From Allobaculum sp. (GTDB lineage: Bacteria; Bacillota_I; Bacilli_A; Erysipelotrichales; Erysipelotrichaceae), in NCBI GenBank assembly GCA_014803815.1, contig JAAVAY010000061.1, positions 1 to 6,977 of the forward strand: a DNA stretch of 6,977 nucleotides. Reading direction: 5' to 3'. The notes below the pieces were generated by a model, which worked only from the letters and a program-made list of their open reading frames with translations, ran no database searches and was not told where the DNA came from. Positions 6,081 through 6,977 of this stretch are shown here, one piece after another (positions within the stretch are counted from its first letter, which is position 1; every line of letters begins with the position of its first letter). A program made the position numbers and the translations under genes.

Positions 6081-6119
6081 GTGACATACTCCCGCCGCCT
6101 AAGAGGCGAAAGGATGTTA
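6081..6119. repeat. Imperfect hairpin resembling an IS200/IS605 end
   Basis: GTGACAT (6081-6087) pairs with ATGTTAC (6113-6119) over 7 bases with one wobble. Inside, CC/GG and then CGCCT (6096-6100) with AGGCG (6104-6108) close on a 3-base AAG loop. The left arm, GACATACTCCCGCC followed by a GC-rich stem, resembles the end hairpins that I remember beside tnpB-type IS200/IS605 elements, here decayed. No transposase is present nearby. This is recall plus structure, not a database match. Confidence 0.35.
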
Positions 6120-6141
6120 CTGAGCTTATGGAAGAACAACG

Positions 6142-6159
6142 CCATAGCTTTTACTATGG
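6142..6159. repeat. Second short hairpin in the same region
   Basis: CCATAG (6142-6147) and CTATGG (6154-6159) are perfect inverted repeats around a 6-base loop, 22 bases from the larger hairpin at 6081-6119. Together the two stems make the block look like a structured RNA or transposon end. Confidence 0.45.
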
Positions 6160-6254
6160 ACGCAAGCGTGTTTAGAGCTTTGGATCCTTTCGTTTTCAGA
6201 AAAAGAAGTTCCTTTTGGTTTTGATTTCGCGCCTATCTGAAGGAAAAGGATGCT

Positions 6255-6283
6255 ATTTTAACCAGATTGATCAAGATTTTCAA
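6255..6283 (-). promoter_or_regulatory. Candidate minus-strand promoter upstream of the ZIP gene
   Basis: On the minus strand TTGAAA (6283-6278) and TAAAAT (6260-6255) are separated by exactly 17 bases; each matches its consensus at 5 of 6. It lies just past the serine hydrolase terminator. Transcription from about 6248 would cross both hairpins and reach the ZIP gene after a leader of nearly 400 bases. By hexamer match it is the best promoter candidate I found in the window. Confidence 0.4.
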
Positions 6284-6324
6284 AAATTGATCCCAAATGC
6301 ATTTTCTTACGCCAATGAAACCAC

Positions 6325-6362
6325 AAAAAAAGAGCGTTCTTGATCACAAAGAGCGCTCTTTT
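6325..6362 (-). terminator. Strong terminator after the serine hydrolase gene
   Basis: Arms 6328-6341 and 6349-6362 pair over 14 positions with one G-T wobble, around a 7-base loop. The minus strand continues with a run of T after the stem. It starts 6 bases past the stop codon at 6371-6369. The plus strand has CATTTTTTATT after the stem, so it may also stop transcripts from the left; the decayed plus-strand frame ends inside it. Confidence 0.9.
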
Positions 6363-6368
6363 CATTTT

Positions 6369-6977
6369 TTATTGTTGAATTGGAGTAATTGAATCTAAAT
6401 TTTGAAGCATCCATTCATATGTCATCGTTGAAACTTCTCGCATGATATTTTGGGCATTGGACGTGCTGCGTAAATTGGTGGATAACAAGCTGATGACATA
6501 GCTTCCTTTAGGAGTCCAAACAATTACCGTATCGTTTTCCGTATCGCTCAACCAGCCTGGCTTATTGCCAGCCGCTACATCACTTGGCAGTCCCCGGCGC
6601 AAACGACCTGCGATGGATTGATGTTGAATGAGTTCTTTCATGGCTTCACTGTTTTTCAGCTTCCCTTTTTCAATGTCTTCAAGAATCTTTCCACAATCTT
6701 TTACGCTCGTATAGTTGCCATAGGGTACCCCTTCCATGCGTGTTTGAGTATAGCCGTGCTTTTCATTCCACGCATCAAGCACTTCAATGCCCTTGGCATA
6801 ATCCCCTTCACCAAGCACGACCACCAAATAGGTCCAAGCTTCATTGGAACTCACGGAAATCATGGAATACAAATTGGAATCGATGACCTCCTTCCCTGCA
6901 TATTGGCAAGCGGCATCGTAATTTTCATAAATCGCTCCCATGACGAAAAGCTTCATTACACTAGCGGATTGTTGTGA
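6369..6977 (-). CDS. Class A beta-lactamase-fold serine hydrolase, 5' end missing
   Basis: The visible 202 residues run off the right edge; the frame is open to 6977, so the Met at 6956 is internal. Counting from the first visible residue, the active-site motifs are S6-V7-M8-K9 (SxxK, nucleophile and base), S43-S44-N45 (SxN) and K139-P140-G141 (KxG in place of KTG), in the order and spacing of the beta-lactamase/transpeptidase fold. The end VWTPKGSYVISLLST matches the last strands of class A enzymes. The omega loop is short (EGVPYGN, 82-88) and lacks the ExxLN deacylation motif, so efficient beta-lactam hydrolysis is doubtful. Such proteins are commonly exported cell-wall hydrolases or penicillin-binding relatives; the signal peptide or anchor would lie outside the window. 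Family is confident, physiological role is not. Confidence 0.85.
   Translation of the reverse strand, partial: SQQSASVMKLFVMGAIYENYDAACQYAGKEVIDSNLYSMISVSSNEAWTYLVVVLGEGDYAKGIEVLDAWNEKHGYTQTRMEGVPYGNYTSVKDCGKILEDIEKGKLKNSEAMKELIQHQSIAGRLRRGLPSDVAAGNKPGWLSDTENDTVIVWTPKGSYVISLLSTNLRSTSNAQNIMREVSTMTYEWMLQNLDSITPIQQ

Larger units (their letters stand above)
5923..6324. other. Gene-poor region with hairpins and decayed reading frames
   Basis: No gene with both a start and a ribosome binding site is seen. On the plus strand a frame runs from 6047 to the TGA at 6341-6343, interrupted once by TAG at 6173-6175; after that stop it reads ...LLVLISRLSEGKG and ends KKERS. On the minus strand a frame is open from 6232 to the TAA at 6019-6017 (72 codons, internal ATG at 6145). 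Both share the hairpin-rich stretch 6081-6200. I do not recognise either product. The mix of hairpins and overlapping half-open frames suggests a relict mobile element or a structured RNA rather than a coding gene. From 5923 to about 6040 the DNA is simple AT-rich sequence. Confidence 0.5.

Noticed and set aside
6017..6087. 29-codon minus-strand frame starting ATG at 6087
   Set aside because: The only purine-rich segment, GGGAG, is one base from the ATG, too close to work, and the peptide resembles nothing known to me.
5923..6324. A functional TnpB or other transposase gene next to the IS-like hairpin
   Set aside because: No frame carries RuvC-like or HUH motifs, and the longest frames are under 100 codons and interrupted or without starts.
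6369..6956. Start of the serine hydrolase at the Met at 6956
   Set aside because: That Met lies inside the SxxK motif; the frame is open to the window edge and includes the catalytic Ser, so the real start is outside.
6618..6977. Plus-strand open frame of 119 codons at the right edge
   Set aside because: It is antisense to the serine hydrolase, which has all three active-site motifs in order.

Overview
This 6977-base window looks like chromosomal DNA of a low-to-moderate GC member of the Bacillota. Strong AGGAGG-type ribosome binding sites, U-tailed hairpin terminators, a lipobox lipoprotein with a Ser/Thr-rich tether and the Clostridia/Erysipelotrichia-like flavour of the thymidylate synthase point that way. 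The genus cannot be fixed from the sequence. Every convincing gene lies on the minus strand, so transcription runs from high to low coordinates.

Layout in transcription order: (1) 6977-6369, the 3' part of a class A beta-lactamase-fold serine hydrolase, cut by the window edge and closed by a strong hairpin terminator (6325-6362). (2) 5923-6324, a gene-poor stretch with two hairpins, open frames on both strands that lack ribosome binding sites, and an end-hairpin reminiscent of IS200/IS605 elements; it also holds a good minus-strand promoter candidate. (3) 5855-5073, a ZIP-family metal transporter with its own terminator. (4) 4921-3779, a surface lipoprotein of unknown function, also with its own terminator. 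(5) 3544-454, a compact four-gene operon: HD-domain phosphohydrolase, Cof-type HAD phosphatase, thymidylate synthase (thyA) and dihydrofolate reductase (folA), ending in a long-stem terminator. (6) 7-380, an AT-rich intergenic region that seems to be the promoter and leader of another minus-strand gene whose ATG lies at 6-4.

The functional core is the thyA-folA pair. ThyA makes dTMP and turns methylene-tetrahydrofolate into dihydrofolate, and FolA reduces that dihydrofolate back to tetrahydrofolate. The HAD-thyA boundary has no gap and thyA-folA overlap by ATGA, so the last three genes are probably translationally coupled. The upstream HD and HAD genes are general phosphohydrolases whose substrates cannot be read from sequence; a nucleotide-related role is only an inference from context.

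No complete new multi-gene system is evident. The points most worth a second look are the structured element at 6017-6343, the non-canonical active-site surroundings of ThyA and FolA, the apparent loss of the deacylating Glu in the serine hydrolase, and the competing inverted repeats at 166-203.
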